A stretch of 9,430 bases of DNA. Source: Clostridia bacterium (lineage in GTDB: Bacteria > Bacillota > Clostridia > Oscillospirales > Acutalibacteraceae). A program made the position numbers and the translations under genes. How positions within the stretch are numbered: the stretch's first letter is position 1; each line of letters begins with the position of its first letter. Of the stretch, positions 1-5,947 are shown piece by piece. The stretch is from NCBI GenBank assembly GCA_017425745.1, contig JAFOXT010000024.1:1-9430 (forward strand), in the 5' to 3' direction. The notes below the pieces were generated by a model. That model had not been told where the DNA came from. It searched no databases and worked only from the letters and a program-made list of their open reading frames with translations.

Positions 1-2
1 AG

Positions 3-734
3 CTTTTTATTCTTATGCTCTGGTCACATACCCACACCAAGAAATATCCCTTTATAAAAAAGCTGTTCAGAAAATTCACAATGACCCGTCAGGATATGGG
101 AAAAATTACACTTATTACTTTGCCGCTTTTAATCAACGAGGCTCTTTGGGCATCGGGTATGGCTTTTCTCAATCAGTGCTACAGCATAAGAGGTCTTGAT
201 GTTGTTGCGGCGGTTAACATCGTTTCCACACTCAGCAACGTTTTCAATGTTGTGTTTATTTCCTCAGGCAGTGCTATAGGAATTATTATGAGTCAGCTTC
301 TTGGTGCAAAAAAGAAAATGGAGGCAAAAAGCTCTGCAATGAAGCTTATCTGGTTTTCCGTTTTTCTCTCGGTCATTATCGGCCTTGTAATGGCCCTTTG
401 CTCACCCTTGTTCCCAAAAATTTACAAAACCTCCGACACTGTTCGTTTTATTGCAACTGAGCTTCTTTTTGTGGTAAGCTTTTTTATGCCTGTTCACGCA
501 TTCACAAACGGAACCTACTTTACCTTGCGCTCAGGCGGAAAAACCGTTATGACCTTTATTTTTGACAGCGGATTTGTGTGGCTTTGCAGTGTGCCTCTTG
601 CCTTTGTTTTAAGCCGTTTCACCGCTATGCCTATACTTACCTTGTTTATAACAGTTCAGCTGCTTGATTTACTCAAATGTATTTTAGGCTATATCTTTGT
701 AAAAAAAGGTGTGTGGCTCAACACGGTTGTGTAA
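3..734 (+). CDS. MATE-family multidrug/toxin efflux transporter, C-terminal half (5' end outside window)
   Basis: The reading frame is open to the left edge and ends in TAA at 732-734, so the gene starts upstream of the window; the ATG at 15 is internal or at least not shown to be the start. About 240 residues are visible, roughly half of a 440-460 aa MATE protein. They contain about six hydrophobic segments separated by short basic loops. The stretch SGSAIGIIMSQLLGAKKKMEA resembles the conserved MATE segment after a membrane helix (small residues, then QLLGA and a basic/acidic loop), which occurs once in each half of the protein. MATE proteins export cationic drugs or metabolites across the cytoplasmic membrane using Na+ or H+ gradients; the substrate cannot be read from this fragment. 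No obvious terminator separates it from the next gene, which has its own promoter. The family call is fairly sure and the function is general. Confidence 0.82.
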   Translation, partial: LFILMLWSHTHTKKYPFIKKLFRKFTMTRQDMGKITLITLPLLINEALWASGMAFLNQCYSIRGLDVVAAVNIVSTLSNVFNVVFISSGSAIGIIMSQLLGAKKKMEAKSSAMKLIWFSVFLSVIIGLVMALCSPLFPKIYKTSDTVRFIATELLFVVSFFMPVHAFTNGTYFTLRSGGKTVMTFIFDSGFVWLCSVPLAFVLSRFTAMPILTLFITVQLLDLLKCILGYIFVKKGVWLNTVV

Positions 735-737
735 GAC

Positions 738-766
738 TTGATTATTTAAAGGCTTTTTGTTATAAT
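738..766 (+). promoter_or_regulatory. Promoter of the DtxR-family regulator gene
   Basis: A -35 hexamer TTGATT (738-743) and a -10 hexamer TATAAT (761-766) are separated by exactly 17 nt, a near-consensus sigma-A promoter. It starts 4 nt after the MATE stop codon. Transcription would begin around 772-774, so the leader before the ATG at 787 would be only about 14 nt and the ribosome binding site GAGGTG (774-779) would lie at the very 5' end of the mRNA. I did not find a clear palindromic metal-repressor operator over it. Confidence 0.75.
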
Positions 767-786
767 ATCTACCGAGGTGTTAAAAT

Positions 787-1164
787 ATGAAAATTCATCA
801 ATCGGCGGAGAATTACCTTGAAACAATTTATGTTCTCACAAAGCGTAACGGCTCCGTACGTTCAATTGATATTGCAAACGAGCTGGGCTTTTCAAAACCC
901 AGTGTAAGTGTGGCTATGAAATCACTGAGAGAAAACGGTTATATTGACGTTTCAGGTGACGGAAGAATCATTCTTCTTGAAAGCGGAATAAAAATTGCTG
1001 AAAAGCTTTATGAACGCCACACTATTCTTACAAATGCTCTTATTGCTCTTGGTGTTTCAATTGAAACCGCATCTGAGGACGCCTGTAAAATTGAGCACAT
1101 TATTTCAGAAGAAACCTTTGATGCAATTAAAAAACATTATGATGATTATAAAAAGAAAGCCTGA
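787..1164 (+). CDS. DtxR/MntR-family metal-dependent transcriptional repressor, short form
   Basis: This 125-aa protein has an N-terminal winged helix-turn-helix (about residues 8-65; IANELGFSKPSVSVAMKSL carries the recognition helix) followed by the metal-binding dimerisation region (about 66-125). It lacks the SH3-like third domain of DtxR, as MntR does. Aligned by eye with DtxR, H78, C100, E103 and H104 occupy the positions of H79, C102, E105 and H106. E12 matches MntR E11. N9 stands where DtxR has M10 and MntR has D8. The Cys at 100 leans towards an iron-type sensor, but the metal is not certain. Such proteins bind DNA when loaded with Fe2+ or Mn2+ and repress uptake genes. The start ATG at 787 is supported by GAGGTG at 774-779, 7 nt upstream. 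The gene has its own promoter, and its stop codon lies inside a terminator stem. No metal transporter gene is adjacent in the window, so its target is unknown. Confidence 0.87.
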   Translation: MKIHQSAENYLETIYVLTKRNGSVRSIDIANELGFSKPSVSVAMKSLRENGYIDVSGDGRIILLESGIKIAEKLYERHTILTNALIALGVSIETASEDACKIEHIISEETFDAIKKHYDDYKKKA

Positions 1165-1183
1165 AAAATCAGGCTTTTTTTTT
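1156..1183 (+). terminator. Intrinsic terminator of the regulator gene, probably bidirectional
   Basis: A perfect 9-bp stem, AAAGCCTGA (1156-1164) with TCAGGCTTT (1169-1177), closes an AAAA loop and runs into nine T residues (1175-1183). The regulator's stop codon TGA (1162-1164) is part of the left arm. Read on the minus strand, the same stem is followed by C then TTTTT, so it can also end the converging nth transcript. Confidence 0.9.
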
Positions 1184-1206
1184 CTGTTTTGTTGAAGCTT
1201 CGTCAG

Positions 1207-1854
1207 TCATTTTGCACTTTGCATTTTGCATTTTGCATTCTTACAAAACTCATTCATACAGCATTTATGGCACTGAGGTCTTCTTGCAATGCAAACTGCT
1301 CTTCCGTGAAGCACACATCTGTGACAAAAATCGTTACTCTCTTCGGGGGGTAATATTTTTTTAAGCTCAAGCTCAACCTTTTTAGGGTCCTTTGTTTCAA
1401 CAAGACCAAGAAGATTAGTAATTCTTATAAGGTGTGTATCAGCCACAACAGCGGGCTTTTTATAAACGTCACCCACAATCAGGTTAGCCGTTTTTCTGCC
1501 CACACCGGGAAGCTTTGTAAGCTCTTCAACTGTGTCGGGAAGAATTCCGTTATACTCGTCACGGAGCATAATACACATATTCTTTATATCTCTTGCCTTT
1601 GCTCTGAAAAATCCGCAGGAGTGAACAAGCTCTTCAATTTCTTCAACCTCTCCCGCACAGAAAGAGTCAATATCAGGGAATCTTTCAAAAAGCTGAGGAG
1701 TTACCTTGTTTACCCTTTCGTCGGTGCACTGTGCAGACAGACGCACCGCAATAATAAGCTGCAGAGGGTCGTCATAAACAAGAGAGCATATTGCATCGGG
1801 ATATTCTTTTTTAAGTGCTTCCACGCAGGAAACTGCACGCTGTTTTTTTGTCAA
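1207..1854 (-). CDS. nth: Endonuclease III (DNA glycosylase/AP lyase)
   Basis: The product is 215 aa, normal for Nth (E. coli 211). Nth removes oxidised pyrimidines from DNA and cleaves at the resulting abasic site in base-excision repair. The helix-hairpin-helix LPGVGRKTANLI spans about residues 115-126, with the catalytic Lys at 121. The catalytic Asp is D139 in VVADTH. The 4Fe-4S cluster ligands C188-x6-C195-x2-C198-x5-C204 match the E. coli spacing exactly. The start is a TTG at 1854-1852; it has a strong ribosome binding site AGAGGAG (1870-1864), 9 nt away, inside the end of ogg. Only 6 nt separate the two genes, so they form an operon and are probably translationally coupled. The last residues (about KNAKCKMQSAK) are encoded by a 7-bp tandem repeat and lie beyond the conserved cluster, so they look like a late addition. 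Transcription should stop at the shared hairpin at 1156-1177. Confidence 0.96.
   Translation of the reverse strand: MTKKQRAVSCVEALKKEYPDAICSLVYDDPLQLIIAVRLSAQCTDERVNKVTPQLFERFPDIDSFCAGEVEEIEELVHSCGFFRAKARDIKNMCIMLRDEYNGILPDTVEELTKLPGVGRKTANLIVGDVYKKPAVVADTHLIRITNLLGLVETKDPKKVELELKKILPPEESNDFCHRCVLHGRAVCIARRPQCHKCCMNEFCKNAKCKMQSAK
1208..1240. repeat. Heptanucleotide tandem repeat (CAYTTTG) at the 3' end of nth
   Basis: Four complete 7-bp units, CATTTTG, CACTTTG, CATTTTG and CATTTTG (1208-1235), are followed by a partial CATTC. On the coding strand of nth they read as TGCAAAA-type units and supply the final codons and stop of the gene. The unit differs from, but has the same 7-bp length as, the heptads found around remB in this window. 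Confidence 0.85.
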
Positions 1855-1860
1855 GATTTT

Positions 1861-2688
1861 TCACTCCTCTTTAAGATTTCTACGCCAATGGAAAAGATAC
1901 TGCTGAGCAATACCCTCATTGCCTTTTATACATTCGGGAAGACCTTCCGGATAAAGCTCCGAAACAATTCTTTTTACCCAGACATCAACGGGAAAAGCCT
2001 CTTTTTTATAAAAGCCGTAAAGCAGTGTACACTCGGCAACCTTTGGGCCGACACCCTTTATTTTCATAAGCTCTTCTCTTGCCTCGTCCATTGTTGCGCT
2101 GTAGATTTTGTTAAGGTCAATCTCTTTATTTTTAAGCTTTTGTGCCGCATCAAGTATGTATTTACTTCTGAAGCCTGCCTTTAAGGGTGCAAGGTCTTCA
2201 ACTGTAAGACCGGCAAGAATTTCATAAGAGGGAAAGCTGTATTCTCCCTTTTCATTTTTCTCTCCCCAGGTGCTGCAAAGACGGTCGATGATTCCCGTAA
2301 TTCTCGGAATATTGTTGTTCTGTGAAATTATAAATGAGCACAGGGCTTCCCATGGCTCCTGCTTTAAAATGCGGATTCCGTAATACATTTCCACAGCCTT
2401 TTTTATGCTCTCGTCAGGTGAAATTTTTTCGCAAATATTTACATAATCCGTATCCAGATCAAAATAGTCATACCAGATTTCTTCAAACTCCTTCAGACTG
2501 CAGGAATGAAAGAAATAACCGTCGTCGGTTTTTTCAATAACTGCGGTTTTTCCCTTTACTGTGCCCACAATAAAGCCCTTTTCATTTTTCTTCCATCTGA
2601 AGGCCTGACCGCAAAAGGCGGAAAGCTCAATATCAAGACACTTTGCGTCCTTAAGAATTATGCCGTTTTCTGCTTCATTAATAATCAT
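1861..2688 (-). CDS. ogg: 8-oxoguanine DNA glycosylase (Ogg1-type HhH-GPD)
   Basis: The product is about 275 aa. It removes 8-oxoguanine from DNA and is homologous to eukaryotic OGG1 and bacterial AlkA/Ogg. From the ATG start, the N-terminal domain has GQAFRW (about 27-32), a hallmark of the OGG1 group. EPWEALCSFIISQNNNIPRI follows at about 111-130. The helix-hairpin-helix GVGPKVAECTLLYG contains the catalytic Lys (about K216), and FPVDVW contains the catalytic Asp (about D235). A GTG at 2700-2698 is in frame four codons upstream, but I prefer the ATG at 2688-2686: AGGTGA (2702-2697) matches the ribosome binding consensus with 8 nt spacing, whereas the GTG overlaps that site. The gene has its own promoter and is first in an ogg-nth operon that handles oxidised purines and pyrimidines. 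It is divergent from dnaA. Confidence 0.93.
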   Translation of the reverse strand: MIINEAENGIILKDAKCLDIELSAFCGQAFRWKKNEKGFIVGTVKGKTAVIEKTDDGYFFHSCSLKEFEEIWYDYFDLDTDYVNICEKISPDESIKKAVEMYYGIRILKQEPWEALCSFIISQNNNIPRITGIIDRLCSTWGEKNEKGEYSFPSYEILAGLTVEDLAPLKAGFRSKYILDAAQKLKNKEIDLNKIYSATMDEAREELMKIKGVGPKVAECTLLYGFYKKEAFPVDVWVKRIVSELYPEGLPECIKGNEGIAQQYLFHWRRNLKEE

Positions 2689-2714
2689 TTTTTCCGTCAC
2701 CTGCCTCAGGGCAT

Positions 2715-2743
2715 ATTATATCTCATAAAAATTTTAAAATCAA
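2715..2743 (-). promoter_or_regulatory. Promoter of the ogg-nth operon
   Basis: On the minus strand, TTGATT (2743-2738) and TATAAT (2720-2715) are separated by 17 nt. Transcription would start near 2708, about 20 nt before the preferred ATG, which agrees with the ATG rather than the GTG as start. It uses the same two hexamers as the regulator promoter at 738-766. Confidence 0.72.
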
Positions 2744-2858
2744 TAGATTCTCAGTACAATAAAAGGGATTAAATACCTGAAAGGCGTAAAAAAACAGCAG
2801 CTTAATACAGCAATTTTTCCAAGTTTTTAACAGTCTTCAGTTTTATTGTTCAAAACCC

Positions 2859-2887
2859 TTGAAAGTAAAAAAAATCCGTGCTATAAT
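2859..2887 (+). promoter_or_regulatory. Promoter of dnaA
   Basis: TTGAAA (2859-2864) and TATAAT (2882-2887) are 17 nt apart. The resulting leader (about 2894-2995) is about 100 nt and extremely AT-rich, with alternating TA stretches near 2935-2960. It ends in an excellent ribosome binding site, AGGAGG (2983-2988), 7 nt before the ATG. I found no TTTTCCACA box over the promoter or in the 2701-2995 gap, only degenerate look-alikes, so classical DnaA autoregulation at this site is not evident. Confidence 0.78.
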
Positions 2888-2995
2888 GGATTAGTGTAGC
2901 TTTATTTATAATGTATATCTAAATCTTTAAGTTATTATATATATAAATAATTATATAGTCAAATTTTGTGAAATAAAAATACAGGAGGAAAGAAT

Positions 2996-4303
2996 ATGGA
3001 TTCATTTGCAGAAATCTGGCAGGTTGTTCAGGAAGAACTTAAAAACAGTGTTACCGAAGTGGCTTACAAAGTATGGCTCAGCCCTCTGGAATTCAAGGGC
3101 TTCAAAGACGGAAAAATTTACCTTTCAATTACCGAATTCAAGCGTAAAATTATTATCGACAAGTTTTCTTATCTCATAGATTCAACTCTGGAATCAGTTT
3201 TCGGTTTTCCCGTTGAGGTTGAGTATGTTGTTCCCACCGATCAGGTAAAGAACGAAAATTCAAGCAGCGAAACATCTTCTGCTGTAAACGAATACATTTA
3301 CACATTTAAAAATTTCATTATCGGCCCGTCAAATAAATTTGCTCACGCTGCTGCTCACAACGTTGCGTGCAGCCCCGGAATGGTTTATAATCCGCTTTTC
3401 ATTTACGGTCATTCAGGACTCGGCAAAACCCACCTTCTTCTTGCAATACAGAACGAAATCAAGGAGCGCCGTCCCGACGCAAAAATTATTTACACCAGCG
3501 GTGAGCATTTTACAAACGAGCTTGTTTACTATATCGGAAATCACAACACCCACGCTTTCCACGATAAATACAGAAGCTGCGATGTTCTTCTGGTTGACGA
3601 TATTCATTTTATTGCAAAGGGCGAAACAGTTCAGGAGGAATTCTTCCACACCTTCAATGCTCTTAACGCAAGCGGAAGTCAGATTGTTCTTACATCTGAC
3701 CGTCCTCCCAAGGAAATGATGACACTTGAGGAAAGACTCCGTACAAGATTTGAAATGGGTCTTATTGCTGACATTCAGCCACCCACACTTGAAACAAGAA
3801 TGGCAATTGTAAAGAAAAAGTCAGACGATCTTGGCATTGACCTTCCCGATGATGTTGTAAAGTTTATTGCTGAAAACATTAAGAAAAACATCAGACAGCT
3901 TGAGGGTACTGTAAAGAAAATCAAGGCTTATCAGGATGTTGAGGGACTTAATCCCAGCCTTTCTGTTGCAAAAAGAGCAATCAAGGACATTATTAACGAC
4001 AACAAGCCCCTGGGCGTTACAATTGAAAATATTATCAACGAGGTTTCAAGAACCTTTGATGTTTCTGCCGCTGATATCCGTTCAGACAAGAGAAACGCAA
4101 ATATTTCTCAGGCAAGACAGGTTGCAATTTATATTGTTGAGCAGGTTACAGGTCTTCCTCTTAAAACAATCGGTAACGAATTCGGCAACAAGCACCACTC
4201 AACAATTATTTATGCACTTAAAGAGATAAATCAGAAGCTTGAAAAGGATGTTGGACTTAAGGCAACTGTAGACGATATTATCAAAAATATCAACGAAAGC
4301 TGA
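2996..4303 (+). CDS. dnaA: Chromosomal replication initiator protein DnaA
   Basis: This 435-aa AAA+ initiator binds DnaA boxes, oligomerises on ATP and melts the origin. Domain I covers about residues 1-80 and is followed by a short linker (about 81-100). The ATPase core has Walker A GHSGLGKT (138-145), Walker B DVLLVDD (196-202), sensor I around TSD (233-235), the arginine finger in RLRTRF (R251) and sensor II R300 in NIRQLEG. Domain IV (about 340-435) is the DNA-binding domain. It is recognisable but unusual: where most DnaA proteins read PRQ, this one reads ARQ (373-375), and the signature loop usually GGRDH(S/T)T reads GNKHHST (397-403). The start is fixed by AGGAGG at 2983-2988 and by the conserved N-terminus. 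The gene sits directly left of oriC and is transcribed towards it. Confidence 0.99.
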   Translation: MDSFAEIWQVVQEELKNSVTEVAYKVWLSPLEFKGFKDGKIYLSITEFKRKIIIDKFSYLIDSTLESVFGFPVEVEYVVPTDQVKNENSSSETSSAVNEYIYTFKNFIIGPSNKFAHAAAHNVACSPGMVYNPLFIYGHSGLGKTHLLLAIQNEIKERRPDAKIIYTSGEHFTNELVYYIGNHNTHAFHDKYRSCDVLLVDDIHFIAKGETVQEEFFHTFNALNASGSQIVLTSDRPPKEMMTLEERLRTRFEMGLIADIQPPTLETRMAIVKKKSDDLGIDLPDDVVKFIAENIKKNIRQLEGTVKKIKAYQDVEGLNPSLSVAKRAIKDIINDNKPLGVTIENIINEVSRTFDVSAADIRSDKRNANISQARQVAIYIVEQVTGLPLKTIGNEFGNKHHSTIIYALKEINQKLEKDVGLKATVDDIIKNINES

Positions 4304-4353
4304 AGCTGAGTTTTCCACACAGTTTTACTTTTTCCACACAAAGTTTTCAACTC

Positions 4354-4385
4354 TTTCAACACGGGTCTTTACCCCTGTGTTGAAA
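4354..4385. other. Hairpin within oriC containing inverted DnaA-like boxes
   Basis: TTTCAACAC (4354-4362) pairs with GTGTTGAAA (4377-4385), and GGGT (4363-4366) with ACCC (4371-4374). The loop is CTTT, with a 2-nt CT bulge on the right side. Both arms carry box-like TTTCAACA sequences, so it may be a binding-site palindrome, an RNA 3' structure of the dnaA message, or both. No T-run follows immediately, so I do not call it a terminator. Confidence 0.6.
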
Positions 4386-4443
4386 ACCGGAATTTTTTAA
4401 CAGAACTTCCAACATTAAAAAATGCGGATTTTTTCAGTAAAAT

Positions 4444-4461
4444 AAAGCCTTCCGAGGCTTT
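4444..4461 (+). terminator. Possible dnaA terminator hairpin abutting the unwinding element
   Basis: AAAGCCT (4444-4450) and AGGCTTT (4455-4461) form a perfect 7-bp stem around a TCCG loop, followed by only one further T before CC. The short T-tract makes it a weak intrinsic terminator. Its right arm shares bases with the DnaA box at 4459-4467. It would be the last chance to stop dnaA transcription before the trio repeats. Confidence 0.45.
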
Positions 4462-4513
4462 TCCACAAATTCCGCAGCACCTACTACTACTACTATTAAT
4501 TATTATTATTTAT
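4459..4513 (+). other. Basal origin unwinding element: DnaA box plus DnaA-trios and AT-rich tract
   Basis: A TTTTCCACA box (4459-4467) is followed by a degenerate, box-like AATTCCGCA (4468-4476), a short GC-rich spacer, then five perfect CTA triplets (4481-4495) and a TTA (4496-4498). After a 1-nt slip come three more TTA triplets (4500-4508) and a T-rich run. Read on the opposite strand, CTA/TTA is 3'-GAT/AAT-5', the DnaA-trio motif that guides DnaA onto single strands in Bacillus subtilis. The order and spacing closely mirror the B. subtilis origin. Confidence 0.88.
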
Positions 4514-4540
4514 TTTGTTTTTTCTGAAAGGAACGATTTT

Positions 4541-5638
4541 ATGAGAATAATTTGCAATAGTGCTGAGCTTTCAAAAGCAGCAGCTAATGTTCAGAGAACA
4601 GTATCAAGCAAATCAACAATTCCTGCCCTTGAGGGTATTCTTATTGAAGCTGAAGACGGAAAGGTTATTCTTACAGGCTATGACCTTGAAGTAGGTTCAA
4701 TTATTGTTATTGATGCAGAGGTTAAGGAAAGCGGAAAAATTATTCTTGCAGCAAAGAATTTCTGCGACATTTTAAGAATGCTTCCCGATGACAGTGTGCT
4801 TCTTGAATGTGACGAAAGAAATATATGTAAAATCAAAAGCGGTGAAACCGATTATTCACTTATCGGCACTGCTGCTGACGAATATCCCGAGCTTCCCACA
4901 CTTTCAAAGTTCTCACCCGTTAAGATGAATCTTAATCTTCTTAAGGATATGATTAAAAGAACTGTTTTCTCAGTTTCAACCGGTGAAAGAAATCCTGTTC
5001 ATTCAGGTGTAAAGTTTGAAATTGAAAACAATAATATAGTTCTTGTTGCTGTTGACGGTGCAAGACTTGCAATAAGAAGAGAAGTAATTGAAAGAGAAGA
5101 CGAAGCAATTCTTAACTTTGTTGTTCCTGCAAAAACTCTCAATGAAATTCTTAAGCTTAACGCAGACGATGAAGCAGAAATTGAAATTCTTGTAGGCGAC
5201 AGACACCTTATTTTCAGAATGGAAAACTACGAAATTATTTCAAGACTTCTTGAAGGTAATTTCATTAATTATAAGTCAGCAATTCCTATGACTTCATCAA
5301 CTCAGGTTCTTGCAAACACAAGAAGACTTATTGAATGTATTGAAAGAACCTCACTTATTATTACTGACCGTTCAAGTCCCGTTCGTCTTGTTGTTGAAGA
5401 CGGAGTTATGAAATTCTCTTCAGTAACTGCAATCGGTACTGCAACAGATAAAATGCCCGCTGAGGTAGAAGGAAGCAAGGTTGAGGTAGGCTTCAATAAC
5501 CGTTTCCTTATTGATGCACTGAAGGCTACAGAGCAGGAAGAAATCAAAATGGAATTCGGCTCATCAAATCAGCCTATTATCATTAAGCCTGTTGAGGGTG
5601 ATTCATTCTTCTATCTTGTTTTACCCGTAAGAATATAA
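4541..5638 (+). CDS. dnaN: DNA polymerase III beta subunit (sliding clamp)
   Basis: The product is 365 aa, the standard length for DnaN, which forms a dimeric ring around DNA and tethers the replicative polymerase and repair factors. Three repeated clamp domains are expected at roughly 1-125, 127-245 and 246-365. Recognisable family segments include VDGARLA (171-177), RLLEG followed by NFINY (235-244), FNNRFLIDALK (318-328) and the C-terminal FFYLVLPVRI, which forms part of the partner-binding pocket. The start at 4541 has a usable ribosome binding site, GAAAGGAA (4526-4533), about 7 nt upstream. It lies just right of the unwinding element. I could not identify a convincing promoter in the AT-rich DNA before it, so transcription may initiate in oriC or read through from dnaA. 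yaaA follows after 49 nt. Confidence 0.98.
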   Translation: MRIICNSAELSKAAANVQRTVSSKSTIPALEGILIEAEDGKVILTGYDLEVGSIIVIDAEVKESGKIILAAKNFCDILRMLPDDSVLLECDERNICKIKSGETDYSLIGTAADEYPELPTLSKFSPVKMNLNLLKDMIKRTVFSVSTGERNPVHSGVKFEIENNNIVLVAVDGARLAIRREVIEREDEAILNFVVPAKTLNEILKLNADDEAEIEILVGDRHLIFRMENYEIISRLLEGNFINYKSAIPMTSSTQVLANTRRLIECIERTSLIITDRSSPVRLVVEDGVMKFSSVTAIGTATDKMPAEVEGSKVEVGFNNRFLIDALKATEQEEIKMEFGSSNQPIIIKPVEGDSFFYLVLPVRI

Positions 5639-5687
5639 AGGGTAATATTTCTAAATTAAAACAGCGAAAAGAGTTGTAAAATAGGTT

Positions 5688-5945
5688 ATGCAGAAAAAAA
5701 TTAAAGTTAAAGTAAAGGTAGCCGAAAAAAGCTTTAAGGAAGTAAAAATTGTTACTGATGATATCCGTCTTGATGCGGCACTTAAGCTTGCTTCAGCAGT
5801 TTCAACCGGAGGCCAGGCTAAAATGGTTATTCAGGATAACATGGTAAAGGTTAACGGCGAGGTTTGTACTCTCAGAGGTAAAAAGCTTTTTGACGGCGAC
5901 GAATTCAGCTTTGAAAACAAATTCTATAAAATTGTAAAAGAGTAA
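5688..5945 (+). CDS. yaaA: S4-domain RNA-binding protein YaaA
   Basis: This 85-aa protein is almost entirely one S4 RNA-binding domain (about residues 26-75), with the typical elements IRLDAALKLA (26-35), TGGQAK (40-45), VKVNGE (53-58) and RGKKLFDGDE (63-72). B. subtilis YaaA, encoded at the same place between dnaN and recF, is related and has been linked to large ribosomal subunit biogenesis; the exact role here is inferred. It has an N-terminal extension of roughly 15 residues rich in Lys and Val compared with the 71-aa B. subtilis protein. An in-frame TAG lies two codons before the ATG at 5688, so the start cannot be further upstream, and no other start codon follows soon. The ribosome binding site is poor: AGG lies only about 2 nt before the ATG. 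The stop is 2 nt before recF. Confidence 0.93.
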   Translation: MQKKIKVKVKVAEKSFKEVKIVTDDIRLDAALKLASAVSTGGQAKMVIQDNMVKVNGEVCTLRGKKLFDGDEFSFENKFYKIVKE

Positions 5946-5947
5946 AA

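Larger units (their letters stand above)
4304..4540. other. oriC: Replication origin oriC (dnaA-dnaN intergenic region)
   Basis: This 237-bp gap contains a cluster of DnaA boxes, two hairpins and an unwinding element, the usual layout of a Firmicute oriC between dnaA and dnaN. Three identical TTTTCCACA boxes lie on the + strand (4311-4319, 4330-4338, 4459-4467). Degenerate boxes are at 4353-4361 (CTTTCAACA) and, inverted, at 4378-4386 (TTTTCAACA on the minus strand). The first two full boxes both extend to TTTTCCACACA and start 19 nt apart. Gene orientation switches near here, with dnaA rightwards on + and ogg-nth on -, as expected for an origin. The second half is AT-rich. Confidence 0.93.

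Noticed and set aside
1432..2184. A 250-codon open frame on the + strand
   Set aside because: It runs antisense across nth and ogg, both of which have intact catalytic motifs, ribosome binding sites and a promoter. The translated frame shows no recognisable domain.
2815..2823. Possible DnaA boxes upstream of dnaA (TTTTTCCAAG and TGTGAAATA-type sequences near 2815-2823 and 2967-2975)
   Set aside because: Each differs from TTTTCCACA at two or more core positions and lies in AT-rich DNA, so they are not supported as sites.
3339..3719. A 126-codon open frame on the + strand inside dnaA
   Set aside because: It is an out-of-frame shadow of the DnaA ATPase domain.
4514..4540. A dnaN promoter in the AT-rich tract
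   Set aside because: Many -10-like hexamers occur by composition and none has a matching -35 element.
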